In this document: positions 11,458-23,839 of the stretch, piece by piece | How the letters are laid out: each line of letters begins with the position of its first letter | Numbering within the stretch: the first letter of the stretch is position 1 | From: Oidiodendron maius Zn | Taxonomy: Eukaryota; Ascomycota; Leotiomycetes; Myxotrichaceae | Length of the DNA stretch: 64,000 nucleotides | Assembly: GCA_000827325.1 (NCBI GenBank) | Contig: KN832874.1 | Location: forward strand, 466,067-530,066 | Reading direction: 5' to 3' | Program-made: the position numbers and the translations under genes | The notes under the pieces: generated by a model | Databases searched by the model: none | What the model saw: the letters and a program-made list of their open reading frames with translations, nothing else | Told to the model about the DNA's origin: nothing

Positions 11458-12537
11458 ATGGCCGAGGAGAGGGCGCCCACGCTCGTTGGCCGCCTACGCA
11501 GCGCCTCCACGTCTGTGGCGGGCGCTGTGATGGACTTCAACCCGCAGCCGGGCATGTGGGCTGCTACGGGAACAGCAATTGCATTCGCGCCTTCGCTGAA
11601 GGAGCTGAGAGCCCCGCTGGCCGGAGGAGCGAATATTGAGTTCGACGAGCATGGCCACAGCGCGCGGACAATCATGACTGACGAGGCTGGCGCTTTAACC
11701 TTATCAACCACTATAACCAAGGCGCCCACAGTTCTAGATCGCGAACAAATGGTCAATGAGCCGGCACTATTAACCAATACTGAAAGAAGACCTACAATAG
11801 TAGAGCTTCTACAGTCAGAAGAAAAACACAATTGGATAGAAACAACCCGCCACGCTCTCGCTGCAGCTTGGAAATTTATCTACACGCCTACGGGTTTCCT
11901 CATGACTCTCTACGGCCTGAACATCGTCGCTTGGGGCGCCATGCTCTTCTTCGTCCTGCTAGGCGCCGCTCCTGCCATGAACCACCCAAGCAAAGACTCC
12001 ATCAACTCACCTCGCAAGATCTGGATCGAAATCGATAGCCAGATCCTCAATGCCCTGTTCTGCGTGACGGGGTTCGGGCTCGCGCCCTGGCGGTTCCGCG
12101 ACCTGTACTGGCTGATCCAAGCTCGTATGCTTCACAATCAACATGCCATGAAGCGGCTGAGCAAGCAGAACAAGTCATGGTTTAGACCACCAGCGTGGTA
12201 TCATGGAGTGGACGAGGAGAGCGGCGAGGAGAAGAGGGTCACGTTTACTGGTGAGGTGGCGCCGCCGACTAGCATATGGAAGCTCTCGTTTGTCGTGTGG
12301 ATGATGGTGCTCAATACCCTGCTTCAGGGCGTGCTTTCGGGGATGATGTGGGGGTACAATCGGATCAACAGACCGACATGGGCAACAGGGGCGTTCATCG
12401 GCCTTGGGTGTGGAGTGAGTTTACTTGCTGGTCTTATGATGTGGTGGGAGGGCCGGAAAGTGAAGAAAATAGAAGGTCCAGTGATCAAGCTGGTAGAATC
12501 TGCGCCAGTCGAATTACAAACGAAAACAGAGACTTGA
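11458..12537 (+). CDS. DUF2985 integral membrane protein
   Basis: Single-exon gene of 359 residues. The start chosen is the ATG at 11458 (MAEERAPT). The same frame is open back to a leucine codon near 11353, but that stretch has no ATG and looks like leader. The core, about residues 140-235, matches the fungal DUF2985 family: a KFIYTPTGFLMTLYGLNIVAWGAM membrane segment, SPRKIWIEIDSQILNALFC, and GLAPWRFRDLYWL. Two more hydrophobic segments follow (SFVVWMMVLNTLLQGVLSG and GAFIGLGCGVSLLAGLMMWW), so about four to five membrane passes. No biochemical role is established for this family, so none is given. The tail is charged and probably cytosolic. Confidence 0.85.
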   Translation: MAEERAPTLVGRLRSASTSVAGAVMDFNPQPGMWAATGTAIAFAPSLKELRAPLAGGANIEFDEHGHSARTIMTDEAGALTLSTTITKAPTVLDREQMVNEPALLTNTERRPTIVELLQSEEKHNWIETTRHALAAAWKFIYTPTGFLMTLYGLNIVAWGAMLFFVLLGAAPAMNHPSKDSINSPRKIWIEIDSQILNALFCVTGFGLAPWRFRDLYWLIQARMLHNQHAMKRLSKQNKSWFRPPAWYHGVDEESGEEKRVTFTGEVAPPTSIWKLSFVVWMMVLNTLLQGVLSGMMWGYNRINRPTWATGAFIGLGCGVSLLAGLMMWWEGRKVKKIEGPVIKLVESAPVELQTKTET

Positions 12538-12943
12538 TCCGGAAAAGGATCAGTGTGCCTGCTTTTCGTTTGATAGGGAATATAGAGTATTGACCTTGCT
12601 TCTGCACTTTTATCTAGTGAATACTGCTCTCTGTATGCTATAGGTTTACAATACATAAGGTTGTCGGGCTATAATACAAGTCCTCTACCCAGAGACTCTT
12701 ATATGTTGCTAGAATCACCAGTCTGGTATCATCGGTAGTCAGGTGGCCAAGAAGAGATTTGGAGGGTTTGATTTCTCCATGGAGACGCTTTCATCACAGT
12801 GCTCCGTTTCCAGTATCAAACAGATTTGATAAACTTGGGTAACTGATAGGGCCTTTGACCAAGACACACTTCTGATTCGGCGCAGAGGTCAAATTAGTCG
12901 GTATCTTCATCGCCATATTTGGGACGCTGAAGCTTCGTCATCT
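12538..12943. other. Intergenic between convergent genes
   Basis: 3' regions of the DUF2985 gene and of DPH1. No gene or strong structure is seen. Confidence 0.5.
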
Positions 12944-14335
12944 TCATCCCTTAGCCGCAATCAGGGTTGGGTCTCTTGTCCTTCCTAACCCTTCCTTGGA
13001 ATAGTAATCCATTGGGTAAACACCACCATTCGCTTTTCCCCAGTCTTCCTTCTGGCCCAAGACAATCAATGCTTCGTAGGCTGTCAATAATGGCCGTGGG
13101 AATGCATATCCCCAGTCAATACTGAGCCGGGGGCAGGCAACCTGCACCCAACACTCTACATCGTCCATTATTGCGAGCTTCCCTGGGAAGATTTCACTAA
13201 GGAGAAGATTTATATATGGAATTCCTTGCTCTTCGAGCTTCTTTTCGATCAGTGTCATGGTGTGTGGATTTCCTTGACGACCAAGAGATCCAAGGATTAA
13301 GCCCCATTTCTTAGCTGTCTTTGCAGACGAGATCGCATTTCGTCTCAAAGTATGCATTTCTTTGTGGTCATAGCCTTCGTGAGTGAGTTTTCGGGAGTAC
13401 GGGTCATATCGGTAGGCCGGGATGGAAGGGTTATGGATCATCGCACTTTCGAGATGGAACCTGCCATCTCCAAGATATAGGATTACATCTATGCCCTCAG
13501 TGCTGTCTAGCCGAGGAGATGTACACCCGAGAATTTCTCCTTTACTCAGCGGGGCGATCTGTGGTATCACGACCTTGTACCCTGCTTTCTCCAGGGGTGC
13601 TCGAACACCATGTAATGTTGCGTTAAATTGAATGGTACCAACCATAGCAATAGTTTTCCCAGATGTGAAGTTCCTCTCCAGTGTGGCCAGTAGATGTGCT
13701 GTATCAATGCTGATATCCACAAAGACATACAGTGTTTTGATCTTGGTGACATCCACTGGGATTAGGCACGAGTGAGCATAATGCACTAGAAGGTCGCACC
13801 CAAGAGCCCGAGCAGTATAGTCATCAATACAACAGGCGCCATATGTAACATCTCCCATTATGAGCGTCTCAATGCCAGAACAAAATTGTGTGAGGATATC
13901 TGAGATCGTCGTTGCAAATAGCAGTAGACCTTCCGGCATCTGCAGGGCAACCTTCTTCGATTCATTTGTCCTAATCCTGTGGATTGTCTTATGTATTTCG
14001 AAAGAATAGTTTAAGGGAAGTAAGGCGATTGCGGCGTTGATTTCAGGGTCGTTGAGAATTTCTGGTGGAACTTGGTTCAAAGTTCGAGAGGCTCTCTTTG
14101 GAGTTGAAACTGTAACTGGGTAAGAGTCAATCCGACATAAAGTTTCACGATACCAACCCTGAATTGTTCCACTGCTTTCAATATTGCCGTCACTCTTATT
14201 CTTGGATGCAGCCTCTTCAGCTTGCCTTCTGCCAACGAACCGTTTCCTTGGTTGTTTTAAAGCCGCAGCTTCTTCCTCCTTCTCCTCGATATCAACAGCT
14301 ACACCGAGGTCAACTTGAGCTCGGTCATCCTCCAT
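12944..14335 (-). CDS. DPH1: Diphthamide biosynthesis protein 1 (radical SAM-like subunit)
   Basis: Open from the ATG at 14335 to the stop at 12944 (463 codons if unspliced). With Dph2, Dph1 transfers the 3-amino-3-carboxypropyl group of S-adenosylmethionine to the conserved histidine of elongation factor 2, the first step of diphthamide synthesis. The three cluster-binding cysteines of the family can be placed in [22 protein letters not shown] and [23 protein letters not shown] and LNQVPPEIL are also typical. A 48-nt segment at 14157-14110 (GTTGGT donor, ATTGAC branch, TTACAG acceptor) can be removed in phase; it deletes 16 residues just where related proteins have none and leaves [16 protein letters not shown] favour splicing, giving 447 residues. 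It is divergent from SOF1. Confidence 0.92.
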   Translation of the reverse strand: MEDDRAQVDLGVAVDIEEKEEEAAALKQPRKRFVGRRQAEEAASKNKSDGNIESSGTIQGWYRETLCRIDSYPVTVSTPKRASRTLNQVPPEILNDPEINAAIALLPLNYSFEIHKTIHRIRTNESKKVALQMPEGLLLFATTISDILTQFCSGIETLIMGDVTYGACCIDDYTARALGCDLLVHYAHSCLIPVDVTKIKTLYVFVDISIDTAHLLATLERNFTSGKTIAMVGTIQFNATLHGVRAPLEKAGYKVVIPQIAPLSKGEILGCTSPRLDSTEGIDVILYLGDGRFHLESAMIHNPSIPAYRYDPYSRKLTHEGYDHKEMHTLRRNAISSAKTAKKWGLILGSLGRQGNPHTMTLIEKKLEEQGIPYINLLLSEIFPGKLAIMDDVECWVQVACPRLSIDWGYAFPRPLLTAYEALIVLGQKEDWGKANGGVYPMDYYSKEGLGRTRDPTLIAAKG

Positions 14336-14788
14336 TTCATAAGTATCGAAGATTTAGCAGGGAATATCGAGGTGAAGTTTCGAAATGAGGATTTCCTTCA
14401 TGTCAAATGCAAGGAACTACCCCGCGACTGTCCATCGCAAGGCGCCATTAAAAAAGTTTTTGGTGCCTAAAATATAAGTTAAGGCGTAAGATCTTATTTC
14501 TAGCTCATCACCTGATTATATACGGATAAACCATATTCCGATAATCCATCGGCTCAATCTTTTATTTTTCCCCGCCGCCAATACGTAGAGCGCCAGAGAG
14601 CAAAGCTTTACATTTCCTCATGGCATATTTCTTTTCGGCATCGTGATCTACCAGCGGGCCTGGTGGAATAGAAGCTCAAGTCACTACCATAACGTCCCAT
14701 AGAGGACGAAAGCACCACCATGGTACCTTATGCACACCATGCGAATTGCGCACAATAATTGCTAACGAAGCTTCAATTCTAGAAGATA
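14336..14788. promoter_or_regulatory. Divergent DPH1/SOF1 promoter region
   Basis: About 450 bp between two translation- and ribosome-related genes read in opposite directions, so both promoters lie here. No named motif is claimed. Confidence 0.55.
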
Positions 14789-16194
14789 ATGGCCCTTTCC
14801 AAGTCCCAGACTGCACATCGGACGGACAACTTTGTGGAGAAGACTGCTCGTAATCTCGATCCTGCCCTTCATCCCTTTGCGAGGGCTCGAGAATATGTTA
14901 GAGCAGTGAATGCCACGAAGCTCGAGAGAGTCTTCGCCGCACCATTTATTTCGCAACTGGGCCGAGGTCACGAAGATGGCGTTTATGCATTTGCAAAAGA
15001 TCCATATTCCCTAGAACGATTTGCGAGTGGCTCTGGAGACGGAGTGGTTAAAGTCTGGGACCTTTCTGATCAGAGCGAGATGTGGAGAACACAGGCACAT
15101 AGCGGTATTGTCAAAGGCATGGCTTGGACAAGAGATCGCAAGTTATTGTCCTGCAGTAGCGATAAAGCTATTAAGTGTGTCGCCCTGCCATGATGAACAT
15201 TTCCTTTCTGCCAAATCTGCATATGGCTTCACTTTATCATATATTGACACTTCATTGCAGACTATATTCCCCATATGATACACCTTCCAATTCCTCACCC
15301 TCAGCGACATACCTAGGTGCTTCTGGTTTTACGAGCATCACTCACCACCGCTCCCTTCCAACATTCGCTGCTTCATCCAGCATCATCTCCATATACGACC
15401 TCTCCCGGCCGTCGTCCTCGCCTAGCGAAGTCCTCACTCCGAACTCCAGCGGTACAATCAACGCAGTGTCATTCAATCAAGTTGAAACGTCGATTCTCGC
15501 GAGTTGCGATCTTGACAGAGCAATCTGTCTATACGACCTCCGAACTTCTTCTCAAATATCCAAAGCTACCCTATCACTATCCGCTAATTCCATATCTTGG
15601 AATCCAATGGAAGCCTTTAATTTCGCAGTGGGGTCAGAAGATCATAACATATATATTTTCGACATGCGAAACCTATCCCGGAGTTTAAATATATTGAAAG
15701 ACCACGTGGCTGCGGTCATGGATGTCGATTTCAGCCCAACCGGCGAGGAACTTGTGTCTGCAAGCTATGATAGGACAGTCAGGTTATGGAATCGGGCTTC
15801 CGGGCATAGCCGCGATGTCTATCATACCAAACGTATGCAGCGTGTCTTCTGTGCTGCTTATACCCCTGACTCAAAATATGTCCTTTCAGGCAGTGATGAT
15901 GGCAATATTCGACTCTGGCGTGCACATGCGTCAGAGAGGTCAGGTATAAAATCTGCGAGACAGAGACAGAAGCTGGAATATGACGCTTCTCTAATAGAGC
16001 GGTACAAGCACATGCCTGAAATCAAGCGGATACACAGACACAGACATGTGCCTAAGCAGGTCAAGAAGGCTGGCGAGATTAAGAGAGAAGAGATCAAGGC
16101 TATTCAGAGACGGGTTGAGAACAGGAGAAAGCATTCAAAGGCTCCGGCCAAACGCAAGAGTGAGAGAGAGAAGATTGTCCTGGCCGTAGACTAA
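14789..16194 (+). CDS. SOF1: Sof1 WD40 protein of the U3 snoRNP (DCAF13 orthologue)
   Basis: Exons 14789-15174 and 15261-16194 encode 439 residues. The intron has a GTGTGT donor, a TTGAC branch site and a TTGCAG acceptor; joining gives SDKAIKLYSPYD without a break. Sof1 is a nucleolar component of the small-subunit processome needed for 18S rRNA maturation. WD40 blades are evident (ASGSGDGVVKVWDL, SAS YDRTVRLWN in adjoining residues, SGSDDGNIRLW). The end is the Sof1-like domain: RQRQKLEYDASLIERYKHMP, then RHRHVPKQVKKA, then a lysine/arginine-rich tail that probably serves nucleolar localisation. Length and domain order match the family, so the assignment is firm. Confidence 0.95.
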
Positions 16195-18242
16195 CTAGCT
16201 ACTGTACTAATGAAGAGAAAGCCCTTTTGGTGCCTCCATCTCTACTTTCTATGCCAGATATCAAGTGCAGTTGATCCATTATCCATCTTTCTCTGCGCTC
16301 TGCTTCCATAATATTTTGATGATTTCAAATTTCTTGAACAAGTCGCTTCAGAAGCAAAAGAGAAGTCCAATTCATGCATTTAGTATTCCAGTGACCGCTG
16401 GAAGCATCTACGTCGTATCCATTGGATCATCGAGCCCTATAGTACAGTTCATTATGCTATGCGCGTATTTTACAGCCCTTATCATAAAAACATACCTAAG
16501 AGTATTCTGTAATGTTCGTCTAAAGCGCTGCTTCGAATTCATTTCATTTTAATCTCGCACATTATCCAAGTATGGATTCAAAATCCCTGCGCGAGACGCA
16601 ACGAAATGACTGCTCCGACATGGTCGTTGGCATCTTTTTACGGACAAAATTGGTAGTGACTATTGCTGCAGGAAGTACGTGTCAGATTGCTGGATGGGTT
16701 CGATGATGAGGTGCAGACATTCTGATATTTATGGGATCCCTGCCGAGAAAGTTTGCCATATAACACAAGGCAATGAAAGAGAGATGAAGAGAGAAGTGGG
16801 GCTCAATCACTGATTTTCTCTGATATTAATTAAAGATTAAATGCATCATTGCTGAAATTCATTTTGCTCATTGCTCTGTTTCAACTTTCTCTCTCTCCTC
16901 TCTTATCTTCCTTATCTTCGCCCCATCGACGTTGTATGAGTCGGCGGCAAGACTCATCTGTTATCCTTCTTTTAATGATGAATCAAGTTAACTACCTTTA
17001 GTAAACTCCCGCCCCGTGCCTACCGTGCTTCAAATTTGCAGAGAGACTCGTTATAAGTATCATACTCGGACGGGCATTTCTAGCACACATCCTACATACA
17101 GACTTTGCGGCGGGCCAAGCGCTAATCCCCATCGCTGTGATGTAAGGTTGTATGTTAATATGAAAATAGATACTGTCTTGGCTAAGACTGGGCGTAGGGG
17201 CGTCCCTTTTATTAGCAGTTGCTCGTACAAACGTTAACGCTTATTTAGAAATCTTCGGAAAGCGAGACATATGCGAAGTTCGCTATCTAGCATCGTACCT
17301 AAGAATAACGCTTCAGTTCATGGCTGATCTGTCACGCTTGAAGTGCCTACATACCCTGACAGTAATAGATGGGTTTATAGACGGTGCAGAACTTAGATGT
17401 GACGTGAGAAAAGAGAAACTCGCCCCATTAAAATAAAGGAGTACTTCGCATTTCCTCAGATATGCTGTGACTTGGGGCGATAGATGTGATGTCGGCTGAT
17501 AGTATAATCCCACGCCCCTGTATGGCTGCGACACCTTATGAACAGAGTTCTGTGTTAAGCGAGAACAAGCGAGGGGTTGTAGACTCTTCGTTGTCCAAGA
17601 CAGATGTCGCCTGGAATAAGTGCTCAATTCCAGTAAAGAGGAGGAGAGTTCCCGTTAGGTAATACTTAGGGCCTAAATAATCTAATCTATACAAAGAATG
17701 TGCTTGTTCGCAAGAGCCTACATAACTAATGCATGTCTCCGAAGTAGGCCCAGGGGAAGTAGACAGATTCCAGAGTCTAGACACAACTAGGACTCAGAAC
17801 TATTCTCACAAGTTGGAACATCTCCCCTTTTCTGCAGATTAAACCATGACACTATGTCGTTAATGCAATATATATGAAGTTGGAGCGAGATGGAAGATTT
17901 TCTGGGCTGTGGTGGAAGATGTGCCAAATTATCTTTCGGAGTTTGCGCTGGACTATCTAAAATATTCAATCTGAGAGATAAGCCTGCCGTAGCCTGTACA
18001 CCTTGCAAGTATACGTTTTGCAGCCTCAACTATGTACACTTCCCAACCCCCCTGAAGTAATGTGTGTGTGGCTCGTTATAACATTTTTAAGGTATATACA
18101 TTCTAAGTATTGTCGTAAATCATTCACGTAGCCTCCTAATAAGCCCCTCAAATGTGAAGTAGAATAGAGCAGAAATAGAATCGAAATAATGAAGGGGATA
18201 CAAAGTCGGTACAATTGTAATTCTCCCTCCATATACGCTTTA
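16195..18242. other. 2-kb intergenic region between convergent genes
   Basis: No gene is supported. Small open frames on both strands lack ATG context, domains and splice partners. The sequence is unique-looking and mildly AT-rich, with a short TG run near 18061. It holds the 3' ends of SOF1 and BTN1. Confidence 0.45.
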
Positions 18243-19706
18243 TCACAATCTGCAGTAACCTCTTCCACTACGTACCTGCGCCGCGCAGAGTTGCTCCTCC
18301 AACAATAGGCCAATTAAACCTGCAATGCAGATACCGCCGCTGTCACTAACGCTCGTCGCCCCAAGGCTGAACTCTCTATCCTCCGCCGGCACGCGATCTA
18401 GGATCTCGGCGAAGGTGTTTACGTACACTGCGCCACCTAATAACCCTTCCCAGAATACGACAACGCATACCATGTAGAAGGAAAAGTAAGGCTGGAGGGC
18501 ATGGATGACAAGAAAGGCTAGATTGCCGATTTGCAGAGCGGTTGGAAAGTAGAGATTATGAATGCGGAGAATTGGTGTCGATGAACGGGAGATGAAGACA
18601 CCGATTTGGTAGAGGAGCGCATAGAAAGGGTAGAACTGCCGGTAAGATGTGAAAGGGGTGTGGTTCTGGGATGGAGGCGTTAAAGGGAAGAGAAGTACCG
18701 GTGCTACAGCCTGATTGATGGTGTATTCTGCAATATAGACGAGCAAGAGAGGTAGCATGTACGGAAGAAATAGGGAGCGAGCTCGGGCAATATTGTGGCT
18801 TAAAGTTGGGGGTTGTGCAGATGAGTTTGAACGCTGTCGAGGAAATGTGTTGCTGTTCTGGTACGCCTCCGCGGCGACGGTGACGTCGGGCGGGAGTAGA
18901 GCAGTGGTTGGATCTGACTCGGAGGCTGAAATGGTAATCACTTCATCGGTGGTGGGGCTTTCGAAGGGAGGTCCTGCATTCTTCGTGTGTTGTAAGGGCT
19001 CGAGCGGAAGGACGGTGAAGAAGGACAGAAGCATTATCGCCGGAAGTATGGCAGACACGATGAGCGTGGTCTTGACACTACGTCCCAGAGTGGACGTGAA
19101 GAGCACATATAGTCCAGCACCAGCTAGCCCAGCGCCTCCTGTACCACTACCCCATGCTGCAAGACTATGAGGTCCGTAGTAATGTGTCAAGCCGAGAAAA
19201 GAGAGTTCCCCTCCTCCACTACTCAGAGACGCCATTGCAACTCCAAACAGCTTTATTGTGATCGATCCTCCATCTGGCGCGAAGGCAATGAGAAGCATAC
19301 CCCATGAGGATAAGAAACACAATATAAGAATCCGTAAAGAGTATGGGATTTGGTGGATGTAATACGGAGCGATGAGCTTCGTCAAGAAGGAGGGGAGGAC
19401 ATCGGCTAGTAATACGACAGCTTTCGGAACACTAGCGCCGACGAGGTCTTGGGCGGCAGAGAGGATTATTACGTAGAGGACATTGTTTACTAGGCCTGAA
19501 CAGCGTTAGATGTCGGCATCGGGGAGAATAGGGCATTTGCAAAGCCGAAGAGAGGGAAAGAGGGAGATATGGATGGAAAGGGTTGAGGAGGTACCGAATA
19601 GCCAGAAAGATATCACAACAGGGGTTTCTGCCCACTGAAATAGAGCCATGAGTCTTGCGTGGTACATGGCCCACGATGCGCCTGGAGTCCCTGGAAGAGG
19701 GAGCAT
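18243..19706 (-). CDS. BTN1: Btn1/CLN3 (battenin) lysosomal/vacuolar membrane protein
   Basis: Exons 19706-19595 and 19495-18243 encode 454 residues. The 99-nt intron has donor GTACCT and acceptor TTCAG; joining yields [20 protein letters not shown], the first membrane segment of the family. The ATG at 19706 (MLPLPG) is chosen because related fungal proteins have a similar N-terminus before ARLMALF. CLN3-family hallmarks are [21 protein letters not shown]-type sequence (here [20 protein letters not shown]), [12 protein letters not shown], and near the end [20 protein letters not shown]. About eleven hydrophobic segments are present, with a long polar loop around residues 215-275. Yeast Btn1 sits in the vacuole/Golgi and affects pH and basic amino-acid balance; the human gene is mutated in Batten disease. 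The short C-terminal CRL is as expected. Confidence 0.93.
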
Positions 19707-20517
19707 TCTAGGGCAGAAAGTTTCTGTCAGTCTTGTTTGGGCCGGGTCACATGAGCATTTCGACGACAAGATGTTTATGAGAGGAAATAAGAGATATGGG
19801 TTTCGACGGTCGAGATATAACTAAGATCCAAAATATGCTCCGTGAGACGCTTTTCGTCCTCGGTGAAGTCCATTCACCGTTGCTGTCTCAACGTCCGAAA
19901 CGTGCAGTTTTCGAGAGAGAGCTGGTATTCACTGATAGACAAAGCGCTCGGTTCTTTGGGCGCTAGTCGCTTAATAGCCGCAGAGAATGCGAATAATTGG
20001 CCCTGCGCTAAATCTGCGCTAAGAGTGAGCTAGTCGGAGACTAGGCTTGTTCTAGATTAAGGCAGCCGATGTTGGGGAACGGCATAATAATCCTTGTCAG
20101 ATCGGAAGCGCGTGCTACGAAGCTGAAGAGGCGGCTGTTGAAGACGAGACCTTGGAATAACTTCAACCTCTGCATGCTTGCGCTCCGCGACATCATTCCC
20201 GTTTGGCCTCTTGTGTAGTGTGAGTTCCTGTGCTGTGCCATGGTGGTGTTCTACCTAGCTGTTCCTAAGCTGATGAAGTTTTACAGTGTCTCTCCTCGAA
20301 ACACCTGCTTGCCCACCGTGGTTGATGTAATTTTGTTCGCCGACACCAAGTAACGACCTAGGCGCAAGTGTACAGGAGGGCGGGGTCCTGTATGAGGAGT
20401 GCCACGGAAGCGTGAGAGGCAGATCTGCGCAATCTTGAGTCAGCTAAAGCTTGGTCTTCAGGGGCCAACATCTAAAATCTCAGTCACCAAGCCCAGTGCT
20501 GGCAAATACGAGACATC
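19707..20517. promoter_or_regulatory. Divergent BTN1/RXT3 intergenic region
   Basis: About 810 bp holding the promoters and leaders of BTN1 and RXT3. Short open frames at 19842-20033 and 20041-20241 show no domain and were not called. Confidence 0.5.
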
Positions 20518-23500
20518 ATGGATCCACGACAGCCTCAACACCCATTCCCACGAAATTCTTCATCACCATATGGCCGCTCCCCCTTTACACCATCTTCGAA
20601 TCCGCCACCGTCATATCCTCCTACCTCTCATTCCCCACCCGCCCCTTCGACATATCCCGATCATCAACGAAGGCCCTCTGACCCCCCATACTACAATCCG
20701 CCGAGAGGTTATGGTGCAGAGACTGCGCCTTCGCATTCAAGACATCAGAGTGCTTCTGCCATAGTCCAAGGATCATCTGTGAATCGAACCATGCCCCCCC
20801 CTTCTTCCCCTCCTCAGCAAACACCTCAACATGGGTACGGCCCGCCTCCGCCCCGAGCACCGCCTGTATCTGTCGGTCCGCCATCTACTTTCCCCTCAGG
20901 CCGAGAGCTCCCATCAATAAGTTCGTTGTCACGTCCATCGAGCAATTCCAATGGCATGTCGATATCTTCCATACTGGGCGGACCAGCACCTGTCGCCAGA
21001 GAGCAACCGGCTCCACAATATGGATCCCCTGGTCCCGCACCGGCTGCTTCCAATTCTATGTACTCCGGCTCAACGCATGCGTCACCGCGGGCAACAACGG
21101 CAGCGTCTGATTATTCCCCTTTCCGAAGACCGCAGACGCCAGATCATCAGAGACCCTACGAACCGCGCGAGCCTCAAGGTGGCTCAGCTGGTTCTCCCAC
21201 AGGTGCCACACATTATGGGACACCAGATGGACGAAGATACGGCACAACTCCAACTTACGCTCAACGGCAACCCCCCGCAGAAGAACGTCGAGAACCCGCT
21301 CGCGCTCCCCACACGAACACCATTCCCCCTCGACCTAGTAGTCAGCCGAATGGGTTTAATACTAGCGCGCAGGTCGCTGATTCTCGACCATCAATGCATG
21401 CAGATAGTCTTTTCTCTAGAAGAGACAACCATCCTAGGCCCGAGCCAGTTCGGGAACCACTGTATCCAAGAAACGAATACGATGATAGGCACAATTCAGC
21501 ATACTCGTATGCAGAGAGAGCGAGGCAGGAGCGCGATGCTACCATACAGAGAGAGCGAGAACAGCGCGACCGAGCTCACAATGAACACAGCAATAGCATG
21601 CAGCAACAGGACTATGCGCAGAGAAATGCCCCCGCCTATAACCGTGCACCAGAACCTAGAGAGCAGCCTAGTTGGATGAGGTCCGGATATGAACACCCCC
21701 GAGCGCCTCCATACGAACCTATTCCTGAGCAGCAACCTCAACACCGAGAGCCGATACCTGTGCATGAGTATTCAAGATCGGCCGCGACACCGTACGCAGG
21801 CCATTCCGCTTATACGCCAAACGAACAAAGACAGCCACCTACATCCCATCCACAAACTATACCACCTCAGCATACCTCGATTTCTGCATCACAATATGAT
21901 ACTTCGATGCAAGAACGGCAGAGGGCTTCTGATCAGCCACAGCAATCCATGTATAGCGGGCCATCACAAAGCGCTTCATATCATTCGCAAGAATCACCTA
22001 CGCGGAGACCCTTTGACGATTCCCAACAAATGCAACAGCAAATACAACAAAGATCTCTCCTTGGCGTTCAGGAGATGAATCGCAAAGGCCGTGTATCTCC
22101 TCTTCCTCAAGCAGTACAGGGTGCTCAGGGTCAGATTGGTGGACCAGGCGAACCTGGGATCAAGAGCGAGTTCGGGAGAATGTTTTCGGGCATTGGGAGC
22201 GGTGTTGGGGCAATGGGGGTTCCCAGCCCAGTTAGCTCTCACCAGGGTCTGCCCAACTCAGGGCAGTTGAGACGTGAAGATCTCGAAGGTCTGCAAGGCC
22301 AAGACTCGCCGAGTGATAAGAGCGGTTACGGTATTCCTCGTAGCGTGTCAAGAGGTGGTAATAGGAGGCGGAAACTAAAAGAAGAAGACGGCAGAGGTGA
22401 TGACGAGAGCAGCAACGGTAGGCACACGCCAAGTGGGCGTGGAAAACGGCCAAAGATTCACAATCATCCGCATCATCATCACCACCACCAGTGAGTATCT
22501 TGTCCTATTTCATATTCGAAGCTAACATTCTCTCCGATTAAGTCACCACCACCACCACCATGACGCACAGGAGACAGCATCCTCGCCATCACTCCCAAAC
22601 TCAATACCATTTAAATCTATCAGGGGCAACGTTGACCCAACACCACAAGACCCAAAGGCTGTTCCAGCGCTGCATCATCATCATGTACCTCGACATCATC
22701 ACCACCACGTGACTCCAACACCCAAGCCTGCAATAACCCCACTGCCAAAAATCACCATCCGATCTAAAGCAGTGCTAGACTCTGTTGCACAGCTTCCTAG
22801 ACAACACCTTGGACACGACTACTATAAGGCCAGCTTGGCCCCTGATCCGCACGTCTCAGCTCGCCGCACATCTCAGAGAGGATTCGCTAGCACACCTCGC
22901 CCACTTCCTCGCTTTGAGGGTCAAGAGAATTGCACATTCACCATCAGAGTTCCCCGAATGTATCTCACCCCTGAAATCAGAGCGGAGATCACAAGTCGGA
23001 AAGCAGTGTGGGGCACAGATATCTATACCGATGACTCGGATATCATAGCCGCATGTATCCACCAAGGCTGGTTTAGAGGTGAATGGGACGAGGATGTAGA
23101 CACTTCTCTCCTTGGTCTTGAGCTCAAAGAAGGTCCACCTGATTCTCCTAAGGCTTACCTGACCGAACCTCCTTCTAAAGGACCAATGCACGTTCTGGTT
23201 GATCGAGACTGCCACATTACCATCCTCGTACTACCATTGCTCGAAAAGTATAGTAGTACGACGCGGTTTGGCCTTAGAAGTCGCGAGTGGGGTGGCGAGC
23301 ATGATGGCTACAAAGGCACTCATGATGGGCTCAGCTTCATGATCATGAGTGTGAGATGGGTTGATGGAGAGACCGACGAGGGTAGCCGAGTAATAAAGAG
23401 AAAATTACTTCTCGAGGGTGAAAGAGAGGTTGAGAAAGCGGATGAGGCATTCTTTGCTAGGATAGCCGGGAGTGAGGTTTCCATCGGGAATGCAGACATA

Positions 23501-23839
23501 CCAGAGTCATTCGAACGTGGGCAACTGAATGGACTTCCAATAGACATCAAAGCTATAGGGACGAGGAGCTGGTTTAAGGCAAGTGCTTCCACGAGGAGGA
23601 AGAAAACTGCTTCAATCGTCGAGAAAGCAGAAGAGCCGGGAAAGATTGAAATTCTGCAAGGAGACAAACCAATGGAGAAGGTCGTGATGCAAGCCGAAGG
23701 AGAATCACCGGAGAAGGAGAAAGAAGGAGAGCAGCAAGAGCGAAAAGAAGAACCCAGACAGAAGAGCGTGATCGAACGAGTGACGGAGAGGATGATTGAA
23801 AATGCAAATGCGCATGCTAATCTCAATGGTTCTACTTGA
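20518..23839 (+). CDS. RXT3: Rxt3, subunit of the Rpd3L histone deacetylase complex
   Basis: Exons 20518-22490 and 22543-23839 encode 1089 residues. The 52-nt intron (GTGAGT, GCTAAC branch, TTAAG) interrupts a histidine tract. The first 650 residues are low-complexity, rich in proline, serine, glutamine and arginine, with an ARQERDATIQREREQRDR-like helical stretch near residue 340-360. The folded part lies after the histidine-rich linker: TFTIRVPRMYLTPEIR, then KAVWGTDIYTDDSDIIAACIHQGW, then EWGGEHDGYKGTHDGLSFMI. This is the Rxt3 domain (PF08642), known from Rpd3L, which removes acetyl groups from histones at promoters. A charged, coiled-coil-like tail closes the protein. The start is the first ATG that begins the uninterrupted frame. 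The domain assignment is strong; the role of the long N-terminus is unknown. Confidence 0.9.
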
